A DNA stretch of 64,000 nucleotides from positions 186,001 through 250,000 of the forward strand of contig NZ_DS999545.1 in NCBI RefSeq assembly GCF_000159015.1. The letters are read 5' to 3'. The notes below the pieces were generated by a model. The model ran no database searches and was not told where the DNA came from. It saw only the letters and a list, made by a program, of their open reading frames with translations. The stretch is from Gleimia coleocanis DSM 15436. Its GTDB lineage: Bacteria > Actinomycetota > Actinomycetes > Actinomycetales > Actinomycetaceae. Position numbers and translations under genes: made by a program. Positions 41,763 through 51,300 of this stretch are shown one piece after another. Position 1 is the first letter of the stretch. The number at the start of each line of letters is the position of its first letter.

Positions 41763-44700
41763 TCAGTTCTTCTGAGGCTTAACCAGAGGGAAAATAATCG
41801 TCTCGCGAATACTGGTCTGCGTCAGCATCATCACCAGACGATCTACACCCATACCCATACCACCAGACGGAGGCATCGCGTACTCTAAAGCCAATAAGAA
41901 GTCCTCATCCACTTCCATCGCCTCAGGATCACCATTCGCTGCCAGCAGAGACTGCGCCAACAAACGCTCGCGCTGCACCACCGGGTCAACCAGCTCAGAA
42001 TAAGCCGTCGCCACTTCCGCGCCGAAACAAATCAAATCCCACTTCTCAGCAATCCGCTCATCCTCACGATGCTGACGAGTCAAAGGAGACACCTCAGTTG
42101 GGAAATCGCAGTAGAAAGTAGGCGCAATCGTATGCTGCTCCGCCAATTCCTCATGCAAATCCAAAATCAGCTGACCACGGCTAATACCCGGATCAACCTC
42201 CAAGCCATGCTCCGCCGCAATCTCCAACAGCTCAGACACCGGCGTATCCACAGTCACGTCCCGACCACACGCCTCGGCAATACCCTGATGTACGGTAATC
42301 ACCCGCCAAGGCTGAGCCAAATCCACCTCATGAATCTGCCCATCCGATGCCATTCCGCGAATAACCGTGGTTCCGAGGGCGGTCTTTGCAGCGTTAACGA
42401 TAATCCGCTGCGTAAGCTCACGCATAGAGTTATAGTCACCGTAAGCCTGGTAGGCCTCTAGCATCGTGAACTCAGGATTATGCGTAGCATCAGCGCCCTC
42501 ATTACGGAAGTTACGACCGATTTCAAACACACGGTCCGCGCCACCCACCATCAGACGCTTCAAATACAGTTCCGGCGCAATACGCAGGTAAAGATCCAGG
42601 TTATAAGCGTTAATGTAAGTGCGGAATGGGCGAGCATTCGCACCACCGTGAATCGTTTGCAACAGTGGGGTTTCTACTTCCAAGAACGTATCATCAAGCA
42701 GCGTCTGACGAATCGACTGAATCACCTGAGAACGCACGCGCACGCGCTCGCGGGCAACAGGGTTCACAATCAGATCCAGGTAGCGACGACGTACCTTCAT
42801 TTGCTCATCAGTTAGACCCTGCCACAACGCGGGGATTGGCTGCAGTGCCTTAGAGGTAATCTGAGCGCCCTCGAGCAAAACTGAGAACGTACCGTTAGCA
42901 GAAGTGCCAACCGCACCCCAGAATCCCAAGTGGTCACCAATCGACAGGTCGCGACGCAGAATCCGCATAGTATCCGCACCCACCTGCGCGGCGGAAGCCA
43001 GAAGCTGTACAGTGCCCGTCCAATCCTGAACGTCTAAGAAAATCACTCCACCATGGTCACGGCGAGCCACCACGCGACCTGCGCAGCGAACGGACGTACC
43101 CGGCGACGCGGAAATAACCTCGCCCACCCGCTGGTCGCGAGTAAACGAAGCTGGATACGGCTGTGCGCCACCCGTAAGCATATCCGCACGCTTCGTCATA
43201 CGCTGTGCTACCTGCTGTGAAACCTTACGGTCTGGCAAAATCGCCACGGATTCCGCTAGGAACTCAACGATTTCTGGGTCGCGTGGATTATAAAGTGGCT
43301 GTGGAAGAACCTGCGGAGCGAAAGGTAAACTAATCTGGCCCTCAGCTAAACCAACCGCAACCCCAATATTTGCTAAGTCAGCCGAGTCACGCCAGCAGAA
43401 GTAACGGCCCACCCACTTCGGATCATACTTCAAGTTAGAACGATACAGCTGCACAATCTGGAAACGCTTAGAAAGCAAGCTAATTACAGCTACCTTCAGG
43501 CGTTCCATGATGGTAGCGCCCACGTCTTCACCAGCTTCAATAACTTCACGCAAAACCGCGAAGTTCAAGGAAACTTCAGTTACCCCAATATCAGCGGCAT
43601 TAGTCATGAGGGATGCCACCATGAACTCAGTAACCCCGTTTTCAGCGTGCTCAGTGTCGCGACGCATCACGTCTAGTGACAGACCGTGAGCACCCCAAGG
43701 AACGAAAGACAGTAAACCACGGGTTTCCCCATCGGCATCTAAAGCTTCCACGAAGACACAACGACCATCTAAAGGATCGTTTAAACGATTTAACGCCATA
43801 GAGAAGCCACGGTCGTCACCATTTTGACGCCACTTATCTGCCAATCCAATGAGACGCTGCATTTCTGCTTCGGAAATGTTTTGGTGACGGCGAATACGGA
43901 CTTCGTAACCGTCTTTTTGGAGGCGATTAACTAGAGTACGTACCTGGCGAAGCTTAGGGTTATCCAGGTTGAAACGAGCCGTGGTCAGGACGGCTTCGTC
44001 ACCAATCGCGCGTACTTTCAGGCCCTGGGCTGAATAGGCTTTACCACCGGCAGCGGAGGCGCCCACAACTGCAGGTGCTAAGCCCTGCTTAGACGCGATT
44101 TTAAGGAATTCGCGGATAGCACCATCCCATTGTTCGACGGGGCCAACTGGGTCGCCTGACGCTAAACAGACGCCGCCGATACGACGGTAAGTTACAGCTG
44201 CTTTTTCATTCGGGCTGAAAACTACCGCCTTGTCACGGCGAGTAGCGAAATAACCCAGGGAATCACTGTGTGAATCTGGGGCAGTGAGTAGGCGTCGCAG
44301 TTTTAGTTCCTGGGAGAGTTCTACCCGCTCGTCAACTACGACGGTGCGAACCAGGAAGAAGAAGGCAATGAGGAAGCTTAAGCCCAGACCCAGGTTCATG
44401 ACGATTTCAACGTTTTCGTCGATGCTGCGGCCACGTAGAACGTACTGTTGGATGAAGCTGGTAACGCCGTTGCTGTGTTCAGAGTAGTACAGCATGGTGG
44501 AGGCAATGATTAGGCTTCCTAGCAGGGTCGTGACGATACCGATAATGAAAATGAAGGTTGCTTGGGCGATGCTCTTACCGCGGATTGGTGCGGTGTATTG
44601 GCGGCGAGTTACCAGCAGGAGGGTGAAGAAAATGAGGGATACCGTGAAGTTGGTGATGGCTTGTAACAGATAGGCGGTTTCCACGGTGAGGGTGACGTAC

Positions 44701-45017
44701 CCGCCTGCGCTGGCGTAGCTACCAGCCCCGAAAATGCTGAAAATCAGGGTGTTTAGGATGATGTCTAAACCGAAGTAGATGACTGCCAGCCACCAGGAGA
44801 TGCTTTTGCGTCGCGCGATACCGTGCGCAATGGCGATGAGCACCAGAGCACCGAAGACGCCACTTCCACTGACGTAGGTGACGTAATCTACGCCCTCGAT
44901 AATTTTGCGTAGTAGTCCGCGTTCACCCGCGAGGTTGTCGAGGATGATGAATAGGGCAGTGAGGTTGAGGAAAGACGCAATCAGTTTTGGTGATTGGATT
45001 CTTTTCAAGATTGGCAT
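41763..45017 (-). CDS. lysX: Bifunctional lysylphosphatidylglycerol synthase / lysyl-tRNA synthetase
   Basis: A 1084-residue fusion, the actinobacterial LysX type. Residues 1-220 contain about six membrane spans; about 230-560 is the DUF2156/MprF-C aminoacyltransferase that adds lysine from Lys-tRNA to phosphatidylglycerol; about 620-1084 is a class II lysyl-tRNA synthetase with OB-fold (GVIFLDVQDWTGTVQLL), motif 2 (GRNFRNEGADATHNPEFTML) and motif 3 (GGMGMGVDRLVMMLT). It makes the membrane more positive and resistant to cationic peptides, a host-linked trait. No T-box or riboswitch is seen upstream. M1 and M2 words occur at seven and three places in the gene. Whether a separate lysS exists cannot be told here. 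Confidence 0.96.
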   Translation of the reverse strand: MPILKRIQSPKLIASFLNLTALFIILDNLAGERGLLRKIIEGVDYVTYVSGSGVFGALVLIAIAHGIARRKSISWWLAVIYFGLDIILNTLIFSIFGAGSYASAGGYVTLTVETAYLLQAITNFTVSLIFFTLLLVTRRQYTAPIRGKSIAQATFIFIIGIVTTLLGSLIIASTMLYYSEHSNGVTSFIQQYVLRGRSIDENVEIVMNLGLGLSFLIAFFFLVRTVVVDERVELSQELKLRRLLTAPDSHSDSLGYFATRRDKAVVFSPNEKAAVTYRRIGGVCLASGDPVGPVEQWDGAIREFLKIASKQGLAPAVVGASAAGGKAYSAQGLKVRAIGDEAVLTTARFNLDNPKLRQVRTLVNRLQKDGYEVRIRRHQNISEAEMQRLIGLADKWRQNGDDRGFSMALNRLNDPLDGRCVFVEALDADGETRGLLSFVPWGAHGLSLDVMRRDTEHAENGVTEFMVASLMTNAADIGVTEVSLNFAVLREVIEAGEDVGATIMERLKVAVISLLSKRFQIVQLYRSNLKYDPKWVGRYFCWRDSADLANIGVAVGLAEGQISLPFAPQVLPQPLYNPRDPEIVEFLAESVAILPDRKVSQQVAQRMTKRADMLTGGAQPYPASFTRDQRVGEVISASPGTSVRCAGRVVARRDHGGVIFLDVQDWTGTVQLLASAAQVGADTMRILRRDLSIGDHLGFWGAVGTSANGTFSVLLEGAQITSKALQPIPALWQGLTDEQMKVRRRYLDLIVNPVARERVRVRSQVIQSIRQTLLDDTFLEVETPLLQTIHGGANARPFRTYINAYNLDLYLRIAPELYLKRLMVGGADRVFEIGRNFRNEGADATHNPEFTMLEAYQAYGDYNSMRELTQRIIVNAAKTALGTTVIRGMASDGQIHEVDLAQPWRVITVHQGIAEACGRDVTVDTPVSELLEIAAEHGLEVDPGISRGQLILDLHEELAEQHTIAPTFYCDFPTEVSPLTRQHREDERIAEKWDLICFGAEVATAYSELVDPVVQRERLLAQSLLAANGDPEAMEVDEDFLLALEYAMPPSGGMGMGVDRLVMMLTQTSIRETIIFPLVKPQKN

Positions 45018-45209
45018 GTTTAGTTTTTCGGTTTAGTTGAAAACGGATGGGGTTTCTTAGTTCCGCTATCATAGCATTCGCTTAGCACGTACCTGCAGGG
45101 TTTTTCGTTCCCGAGGGCGTTTTTCAGGGTGTTTTCAGGGTAGGGGGGAGTGTTTTAGTGGCTGAAATCTTATAGGGACTGAGCATGTAGGTTTGAGAGA
45201 ATGATAGGT

Positions 45210-46630
45210 ATGAGCAAGGCACGTACCTGCGGTGAAAATCGCTACCCGATTCCCACCGAACACCCACACTATGACGCTTCTTTTGAAAAATTGCGGGAGC
45301 AAAACAGTTCAGCCTAGCGGATATTTTCGAATTCGCTGCGGTAATTATTGGCGTCATCCTCACGATTTGGTTGGGTGGCCTATTATCCCTGAAAGGTACG
45401 TCTTTAGAATTATCCTCTCTGATTTGGCTGATTCTTTTCTGGGCAGTGATGGCGTATTTAGTGTTGCCTCGGCTGCATCAGTTCTTCACAGCACTGTATG
45501 TTCCTGACTATTTCATTGCGCGTACTCGTACCATGGATGGGGTATTAGGTGATCCCGTAAACCTCGCGTTAGAAGGAAGTGCTGCAGACATTCACGCTGC
45601 AATGTGTAACGCCAGTTAGGTGCAGGCGGATGAAATCACCCTCGGATCCGCGTGGGGGATTGTGAAATCTTCCGTCCTGGGTACGTCCTATCCGGAAGCA
45701 CCAGTTTCTGACCTGTACCTGTTTGGAAACCGACACGCTTTTGCCTACCAGCAGGAAGTTGATGGTAATGCCGCGCAGCGCCATCATATTCGTTTCTGGC
45801 CCACTCCTGAAGGCTGGCTCTTACCCGGCGGACATCAGGTTAGCTGGCTGGCAGCTGGTACCTATGACCGGGCAGTAGGGTTAAGCATTTTCACAGGTCA
45901 GGTTACGCATAAGATTGACGCAAATATTGATAAAGAACGTGACTACGTAATCGACACAGTACGTTACGCTGACCCACAGTGTGGAGTTGAACTAATTGAG
46001 GATTTCTCAACCGCGTACCATCACCGCAATGGCGGAGGCGACCTAGTACACACTGACGGAGACCTGCCGGTACTGGATGTCACGGGGGCTGCGCAACGCC
46101 ACCCACAAGTACTTGCGCAAAAAACCACGCTGGGTACATCATCACCTGAAAACCTTGAAAATAAGGGTAAAACTGTAGGTACGTCCCTGGCGGATCAGGT
46201 AGAAAAAACCAAGAAACACCACCTGCCCCCACTACCGTTCCTATTATCAGGCATCATCATTTCCCTGAGCACTATTGCTACGGTAACTGCATGGGCACTG
46301 TTCATTCCGGCACTGGGAGATCCAGATTTTATGCGGGAAGTTGAAAAGGACGCCCTCGAGAACCAACTCTATAGTCTGGGGACTTTCGCGTTTCTTAGCG
46401 TGTTACTTGTGCTCGCCGGAATTCTGTGGATTCTCACTGCAAAACGTCACCGCTGGGCGCGTATCCTGCTACTCGCCCTATCCGTAATCGGCACCTTCCA
46501 AGACCTAATGACCGCCACGATTTCCGCTGACTACGCGGAAACGAACCTACTGGCAGCTGGCGTGTCAGTACTCGTCCTGTGGGCGATTTCGTCTGATTCC
46601 ATGCGCCAATGGGTGAATGAGGGAAAATGA
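45210..46630 (+). pseudogene. LssY-C-domain membrane protein, broken by a frameshift and an in-frame stop
   Basis: ATG 45210 begins MSKARTCGENRYPIPTE and runs to TAG 45315-45317, while the family-like continuation FSLADIFEFAAVI lies in the -1 frame, so a frameshift is needed between 45287 and 45310. From there the frame runs YLVLPRLHQFFTALYVPDYF and DPVNLALEGSAADIHAAMC until TAG at 45617-45619, directly followed in the same frame by VQADEITLGSAWGIVKSS, LLPGGHQVSWLAAGTYDRAV and STAYHHRNGGGDLVHTDGDL. The place of the TAG fits a Trp (TGG) in intact relatives. The last 170 residues have four membrane spans. Two independent lesions argue for a pseudogene; the downstream part (336 codons from GTG 45620) could still be made. 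Overlaps the M48-like gene by 4 bp. M1 words: 45221, 45395, 45680, 46178. Confidence 0.8.
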
Positions 46631-47475
46631 GTAAGAAAAAATCAACAGATGCGATTCTGAACGCCTATCGTCGGCGCGGCCACCTGCTCCTTTCCCTTTC
46701 AGTGCTGGCTTTCGGCCTGCTCTTAGCATTTTCTTTAGCAGTGCTTTCGATTGAAGAACTGCAGGGCGACATCATTAACTGGGCTGCGGCGGTAATCTAC
46801 TTCCCAGTCGGCGCAATCTTGGTGCACCGCCTGAAACTTGCGCAAGCCCGTTTAGATTTTGTGCCGGTCGCCGCTGAGCAACTTCCCGAGGTTTATCAAA
46901 TGGTAGTGGAACTGTGCGAAGCCGCCGGACTTAAAGCCGTACAGCCAGTATATTTGTCAAAGGACGCTGGGGTAGACCCGTGTACGCAAACCCCGGGGCT
47001 GCGAAAAAGTATTGTATTAGGAAGTGATTTTTTAGCGGGTTGTCGTGAGAATAATACTCCGGAAGCACTGCGTTTTATGCTGGCACATCAGGTGGGTCAC
47101 TTCGTTTTCAACCACGATAGTAACTGTTGGCTGGCGTATTTTACGGGTGGTTTCGCTACCCCAGTTTTAGGGGCGAAGTTGGCGAAGAACCTGGAGTATT
47201 CTGCTGACGTGTGGGCGGCGACGCAGGTTCCCGAGGGGGCTTTCCGAGCCTTAGGTTTATGCGCGGTTGGTAAAGATAATTACGTGTATTTAGACCCGCA
47301 GCAGGATTTTTCTGAGAAACTTTACCGTCCCGGCTTATTTGGTAGGTACGCAAAGTGGACGGCAGTGCATGCGCCGGTGCGGAATCGCCTGCGGGCGTTA
47401 CGTAAGGCTGGTTTGCTGGTGGCGCCTTTAGATGAAAGCATGAGGCAGCGGTTATTTAAGGTGTGTGACTGCTAG
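46627..47475 (+). CDS. M48-peptidase-like membrane protein with altered active site
   Basis: A 282-residue protein with two N-terminal membrane spans (about residues 17-42 and 50-66) and an M48-like cytoplasmic or extracellular domain. The zinc site reads LAHQVGHFVFNH: His154-Gln155-Val-Gly-His158 in place of HExxH, so the catalytic Glu is Gln. The later NLEYSADVWAA fits the third zinc ligand region (ExxAD). If the family match is right, zinc may still bind but proteolysis would be impaired. The ATG overlaps the LssY-like stop (ATGA), so they formed an operon. Ten Cys residues are unusual for this family. Not certain: it may be a specialised relative in which Gln is normal. Confidence 0.7.
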   Translation: MSKKKSTDAILNAYRRRGHLLLSLSVLAFGLLLAFSLAVLSIEELQGDIINWAAAVIYFPVGAILVHRLKLAQARLDFVPVAAEQLPEVYQMVVELCEAAGLKAVQPVYLSKDAGVDPCTQTPGLRKSIVLGSDFLAGCRENNTPEALRFMLAHQVGHFVFNHDSNCWLAYFTGGFATPVLGAKLAKNLEYSADVWAATQVPEGAFRALGLCAVGKDNYVYLDPQQDFSEKLYRPGLFGRYAKWTAVHAPVRNRLRALRKAGLLVAPLDESMRQRLFKVCDC

Positions 47476-47576
47476 ATTCTGGGGCGGATAGCGTTATGAC
47501 AAAGTGTCATAAGGTGCGCCCGAAAATGGGCACGTACCTTAGCTATGATTAGCTGGTAATGACAGGAAGGGAAAAT

Positions 47577-48575
47577 ATGTCAGTTCCAGCAGATAAGCCG
47601 GTAGTCGTCCTCGTAAACCTCGGAACCCCCGACGCGCCCACTCCCGCGAAGGTACGTGCTTACCTGCGCGAGTTCCTCACTGACCCGCGCGTCATTGAAT
47701 ACCCGGCACTGCTGTGGCGTCCCATTCTGGAAGGAATCATTCTGCGTGTCCGCCCTCGGAAAGTAGCGCACGCCTACCAGACCATCTGGACTGACGCGGG
47801 TTCTCCGCTTATGGCAGAGTCTGTGAAACAGGCTGAGCTGATGCAAACGGCTTTAGGAGATGGCGTCGAAGTGCGTTTAGCAATGTGCTACGGGAGCCGC
47901 AATATTAAGGACGTACTCAGTGAATTAATGGAAGCTGGGCGACGTAGGATTGTGATTCTGCCTGCCTATCCGCAGTATGCGGCAAGTACTGTCGGCGCGA
48001 TTTTTGATCAGGTTTCCCAGTGGGTGCAACGCAACCGTGATTTGCCGGAACTGCGGTGGGTACGTTCTTATCCGACGGCGCCAGATTATATTGAGGCGCT
48101 CGCGGTGGCGTTGGAAAATCATTGGGCTCAGTATGGTCGCCCGGATTTCGCGGCGGGAGATAAGCTGGTGGCTTCCTATCATTCGATTCCAATGGCAATG
48201 CATAAGGCGGGCGACCCGTATCGCGAAGAGTGTGAGGCCGGGGCGGCTGCGTTGGCAGCGCGTCTTAATATTCCCGAGGGCGGTCTGCAGGTAACTTACC
48301 AGTCGGTGTTTGGACCCGCAGAGTGGATTGGGCCAGCGACTATTGACACTATCAGTGAGTTAGGTAAGCGGGGGACGAAGCGTTTGGATGTGATTTGTCC
48401 GGGTTTCGTGGCTGATTGTTTAGAGACTTTGGAAGAGATTGCGATTCAAAACCGTGAGGCTTATGCGGCTAATGGTGGTGTTGGGTTCCACTATGTTCCG
48501 TGGGCTAATGCGTCTGCCGGGTGTGTGCAGATGTTGGTTGCGCAAGTGCAAAAGAGTTTAAGTGGGTGGGTTTAA
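47577..48575 (+). CDS. hemH: Ferrochelatase (coproporphyrin III ferrochelatase type)
   Basis: A 332-residue ferrochelatase that inserts Fe(II) into the porphyrin; in Gram-positive actinobacteria the substrate is usually coproporphyrin III (then named cpfC). Seen: VVVLVNLGTPDAPTP, PAYPQYAASTVGAIFD, ASYHSIPMAMHKAGDPY with the catalytic His, TYQSVFGPAEWIGPAT (Glu) and CPGFVADCLETLEEIA. ATG 47577 has AGGAAGG at 47564-47570, so the in-frame ATG at 47559 is rejected. No other haem genes are in the window. M1 words at 47651 and 48059 and M2 at 47752 and 48275 fall inside. Confidence 0.94.
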   Translation: MSVPADKPVVVLVNLGTPDAPTPAKVRAYLREFLTDPRVIEYPALLWRPILEGIILRVRPRKVAHAYQTIWTDAGSPLMAESVKQAELMQTALGDGVEVRLAMCYGSRNIKDVLSELMEAGRRRIVILPAYPQYAASTVGAIFDQVSQWVQRNRDLPELRWVRSYPTAPDYIEALAVALENHWAQYGRPDFAAGDKLVASYHSIPMAMHKAGDPYREECEAGAAALAARLNIPEGGLQVTYQSVFGPAEWIGPATIDTISELGKRGTKRLDVICPGFVADCLETLEEIAIQNREAYAANGGVGFHYVPWANASAGCVQMLVAQVQKSLSGWV

Positions 48576-48633
48576 CTAAAACTACCGTAAGGTACGTCTT
48601 TAGTTTCCACAGGCTGTTTCACCCCTAAATGTA

Positions 48634-48695
48634 AAAGGGTACGTGCTGGTGTTTTCGCGCGGAAATCCGCTTAAAAACACCAGCACGTACCCTTT
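48634..48695. terminator. Bidirectional hairpin of two inverted M1 words between hemH and the ABC exporter
   Basis: Perfect 22-bp arms at 48634-48655 and 48674-48695 around an 18-base loop, with A and T runs at the edges. Each arm is a complete M1 word extended by GGTGTTTT. Sits between two convergent genes. Further M1 words at 48591 and 48708. Confidence 0.75.
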
Positions 48696-48751
48696 ATTTT
48701 TATGAACACGTACCTTGGTTTTTACTAAGCATGTACCTTTGGGTGAAAAGG

Positions 48752-51298
48752 CTAGTTAGCGTCAGCCATGGCTTCGACTGGGTGGGCTTTCGCTGCTTTA
48801 CGACCCGGCGCAACTGATGCCAGCAGGGCTGCGAGCATAACAGAAGTAGAAATTCCCAGTACCTGCAACCACGGTACCTGCAGCAAAGGCGTACCTACAT
48901 CTTCTAATGGGAGGGCGCGGAAACCAGCCCAACCGTAGAAGATACCCATGCCGATGCCCAAGATCAGGGCACTAGCCCCAATCAGTAGTGCCTCCAGGCT
49001 GAGCATGTGGCGTACGGAAGCACGCGTCATTCCTAGAGCGCGTAGCAGGGCGTTTTCGCGGCGACGTTCCACTACGGAAAGAGCCAGGGTGTTGGTGACG
49101 CCCACCAGTGCAACTACTACGGAAACTGCCAGCATGCCCACCACACCAGCTAATAGAACATTCAGAATCGTGGTGTACATGATGCGTTCAGGCAGGCCAC
49201 CAGAAACGTCTACACCATCTGCATTGTTACCAATCTTGTTGAATAGTGAGGTGATTTCATCGGAAGAAATATTGTTATCAATCTTCACGTACGCCACGCG
49301 GTTAGCAACCGTGCCAGTCACATCACCCAACTGCGGGAGCACGTCAGAACCATCTACGTAAAGGTATTGGTTAGCGTTCGTAAACTCAGCTTTCATAACG
49401 TTGAAGTTCTTTTCAGAAAGCACGTACCCAGGAACGCCAGCTAAAACTGGCTTCAACTTCAGCTGCTTAGAACCTACCGCCACAGTGATTTCTTTCGCAG
49501 AAGGATTCCACTCAGAACGAGGAACCAGCACTTCATCATCCTTTGGCTGTGGAATTTCAGAGTGAGCGTAGTCGGTTAAATCAACATTCTTCAAAACTAA
49601 AGGCAGGTTAACGTCTTGGTCAGCGACCTTGACGCTCCCATTGTAGGCTTCAGTGAAAACTACTTTTTCCACGTGCTTCAAAGACTTGATTCGTTCGCCC
49701 TCGGAATCAGCAAAACCCTTTTCCGTATAGGAAATCGCCACCGCGTCAATTGGGCGCTTGTCGTCAATCTCCGTAAGGACTGTGTTACGTACCGAAGCTG
49801 CACCCACCATAATCATCACCACTAAAGTGACCCCCAGGAACAGGGCGGTGCCGGTTGCGCCGGTACGCGTAGGGTTACGGACCGTATTCTCACCTGCTAG
49901 CTGAGTAGTTAGAGAGCGCTTGCCAATCAAACGACCCAGCAGGGAACTCAGTTTTGGCATTAGCACGCCCACGAGGAACAGGGCACCGAGGAAGGAAATC
50001 ATGCCACCGACGAAAGCCACGCCGAAACGAGTGCCTCCTTCCAAAGTGAAAAGAGAACCAACCATTAAGGACGTACCCAGGGCGAAAACCACCCCACCAA
50101 TTACGGTGCGGGCAATGCGCTTGCCAGATGCCAAAGTATTCGGATCATCTGGGTGAAGTGCGACCATTGGGGAAACTCCCGCGATGCGACGCGCCGGACC
50201 GAAGCTAGCAACCACAGCGATGAATAGGCCAAGGAAGAAAGCAATCGCCATGGAAGTAGGTGAAACTGCTAAGAAAGCGTCCTTCCAAATTGGAATCATA
50301 CCGGTTGAGTGGTTAAGCAAACCTGCTAAACCAGTACCCACTACTACACCCAGCAGGGCAGAAACTACGCCAACTAGGATGGCTTCTTTCAGTGCCAGGT
50401 TACGGATTTGTGTACTGGTGGAACCAATTGCACGCAGGAGCGCCAGTTCCCGCTTACGCTGCGCTAATAAAACGTTGAACGTTGTGGAAACTACGATGAT
50501 GGCAGTGATGATTGCTAAAGCTGGGAAGGTTACTAAAATCGCCAGGACAATGCCGGTGCCGGAAGTGAACTTGTCAACCGAGTTCGCAACGAAATCCTGC
50601 TGGGATTGAATCTCAAAGTCGGTTGCGGTGACTGCTGATTTCAGGACTTTTTGTACAGAGGCAACGTCAGTGCCAGCCAACAGAACGTAGCTAGGAGCCA
50701 CCTCAGGGTCCAGGAACTGCTTAGCAACTTCTGGGGACACAACTGAGGTTGGAATTGCAATCGTACCCGATGGGTAGATACCGCTAACTCGCAGGCTGAG
50801 TTCGAAAGGTTCTTGCTTTGCAGCGTCGTAGCCAGTAAGCCTCACGGAGTCGCCAACTTTAGCGTGTAGAGCTTTTGCGGTTCCTTCATCAATAGCAATG
50901 GAAACTTGGTCAATAGGCTCGTTACCGTCTTTAATATCCAGGAACTTGAAAGGTTCTTGCGGGGTTTCCAGGACGCGTGCTTGAGACTTGTAGCCGTCTT
51001 TTTCTAAGAGGGTGAAGTTGAAGTAAACCGTGCGAATCTTAGCGTCCAGGTCTGCTTCACGGACGGCTTTATCTACGTCAATCAGGGTATTAGATTCTGG
51101 GTCAGCATTGTCTTTTAGAGCGACAACGACTTCTGCGCCTAGAGTGTCATTTGCCAGGGTGCGTTCTAAGGACGCGTAGAACCCATTGGCGATACCTAAA
51201 CATGCCAGGATGAAGGCGGTTGCCAGGGCAATCGCGATGGAAGTGGCTACGTAACGGCTGGCATGAGCCTTTACGTTTGCAGTGAGTAGGCCTTTCAT
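48752..51298 (-). CDS. ABC exporter permease with two FtsX domains (MacB/LolC-like)
   Basis: An 848-residue permease. N-terminal membrane span (HASRYVATSIAIALATAFI), a large extracytoplasmic domain, FtsX domain 1 (AIITAIIVVSTTFNVLLAQR, ELALLRAIGSTSTQIRN), further spans, a second extracytoplasmic domain and FtsX domain 2 (VVVALVGVTNTLALSVVERR, ENALLRALGMTRASVRHML). The two RR/ELALLRA- and ENALLRA-loops touch the ATPase. It forms an exporter or lipoprotein/peptide-resistance system with the ATPase encoded 2 bp upstream. Cargo unknown; BceAB-, MacB- and devoid-of-partner types are possible. Confidence 0.9.
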   Translation of the reverse strand: MKGLLTANVKAHASRYVATSIAIALATAFILACLGIANGFYASLERTLANDTLGAEVVVALKDNADPESNTLIDVDKAVREADLDAKIRTVYFNFTLLEKDGYKSQARVLETPQEPFKFLDIKDGNEPIDQVSIAIDEGTAKALHAKVGDSVRLTGYDAAKQEPFELSLRVSGIYPSGTIAIPTSVVSPEVAKQFLDPEVAPSYVLLAGTDVASVQKVLKSAVTATDFEIQSQQDFVANSVDKFTSGTGIVLAILVTFPALAIITAIIVVSTTFNVLLAQRKRELALLRAIGSTSTQIRNLALKEAILVGVVSALLGVVVGTGLAGLLNHSTGMIPIWKDAFLAVSPTSMAIAFFLGLFIAVVASFGPARRIAGVSPMVALHPDDPNTLASGKRIARTVIGGVVFALGTSLMVGSLFTLEGGTRFGVAFVGGMISFLGALFLVGVLMPKLSSLLGRLIGKRSLTTQLAGENTVRNPTRTGATGTALFLGVTLVVMIMVGAASVRNTVLTEIDDKRPIDAVAISYTEKGFADSEGERIKSLKHVEKVVFTEAYNGSVKVADQDVNLPLVLKNVDLTDYAHSEIPQPKDDEVLVPRSEWNPSAKEITVAVGSKQLKLKPVLAGVPGYVLSEKNFNVMKAEFTNANQYLYVDGSDVLPQLGDVTGTVANRVAYVKIDNNISSDEITSLFNKIGNNADGVDVSGGLPERIMYTTILNVLLAGVVGMLAVSVVVALVGVTNTLALSVVERRRENALLRALGMTRASVRHMLSLEALLIGASALILGIGMGIFYGWAGFRALPLEDVGTPLLQVPWLQVLGISTSVMLAALLASVAPGRKAAKAHPVEAMADAN

Positions 51299-51300
51299 GG

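Noticed and set aside
8938-45118. Close pairing of M1 and M2 words (for example 40601/40617, 41488/41505, 42867/42887, 45087/45112, 21626/21647).
   Set aside because: About ten M2 copies have an M1 within 60 bp, but with these densities roughly six are expected by chance, and the spacings vary. Not a clear composite element; a genome-wide test would be needed.
45018-45209. T-box or lysine riboswitch before lysX.
   Set aside because: No T-box (TGGNACC-type bulge with specifier loop) or L-box structure seen; the gap only has M1 (45087) and M2 (45112).
45286-45619. Programmed -1 frameshift and stop-codon readthrough to make full-length LssY-C protein.
   Set aside because: There is an A5 run but no heptamer with a following structure that I can see, and two recoding events would be needed. 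Pseudogene is simpler.
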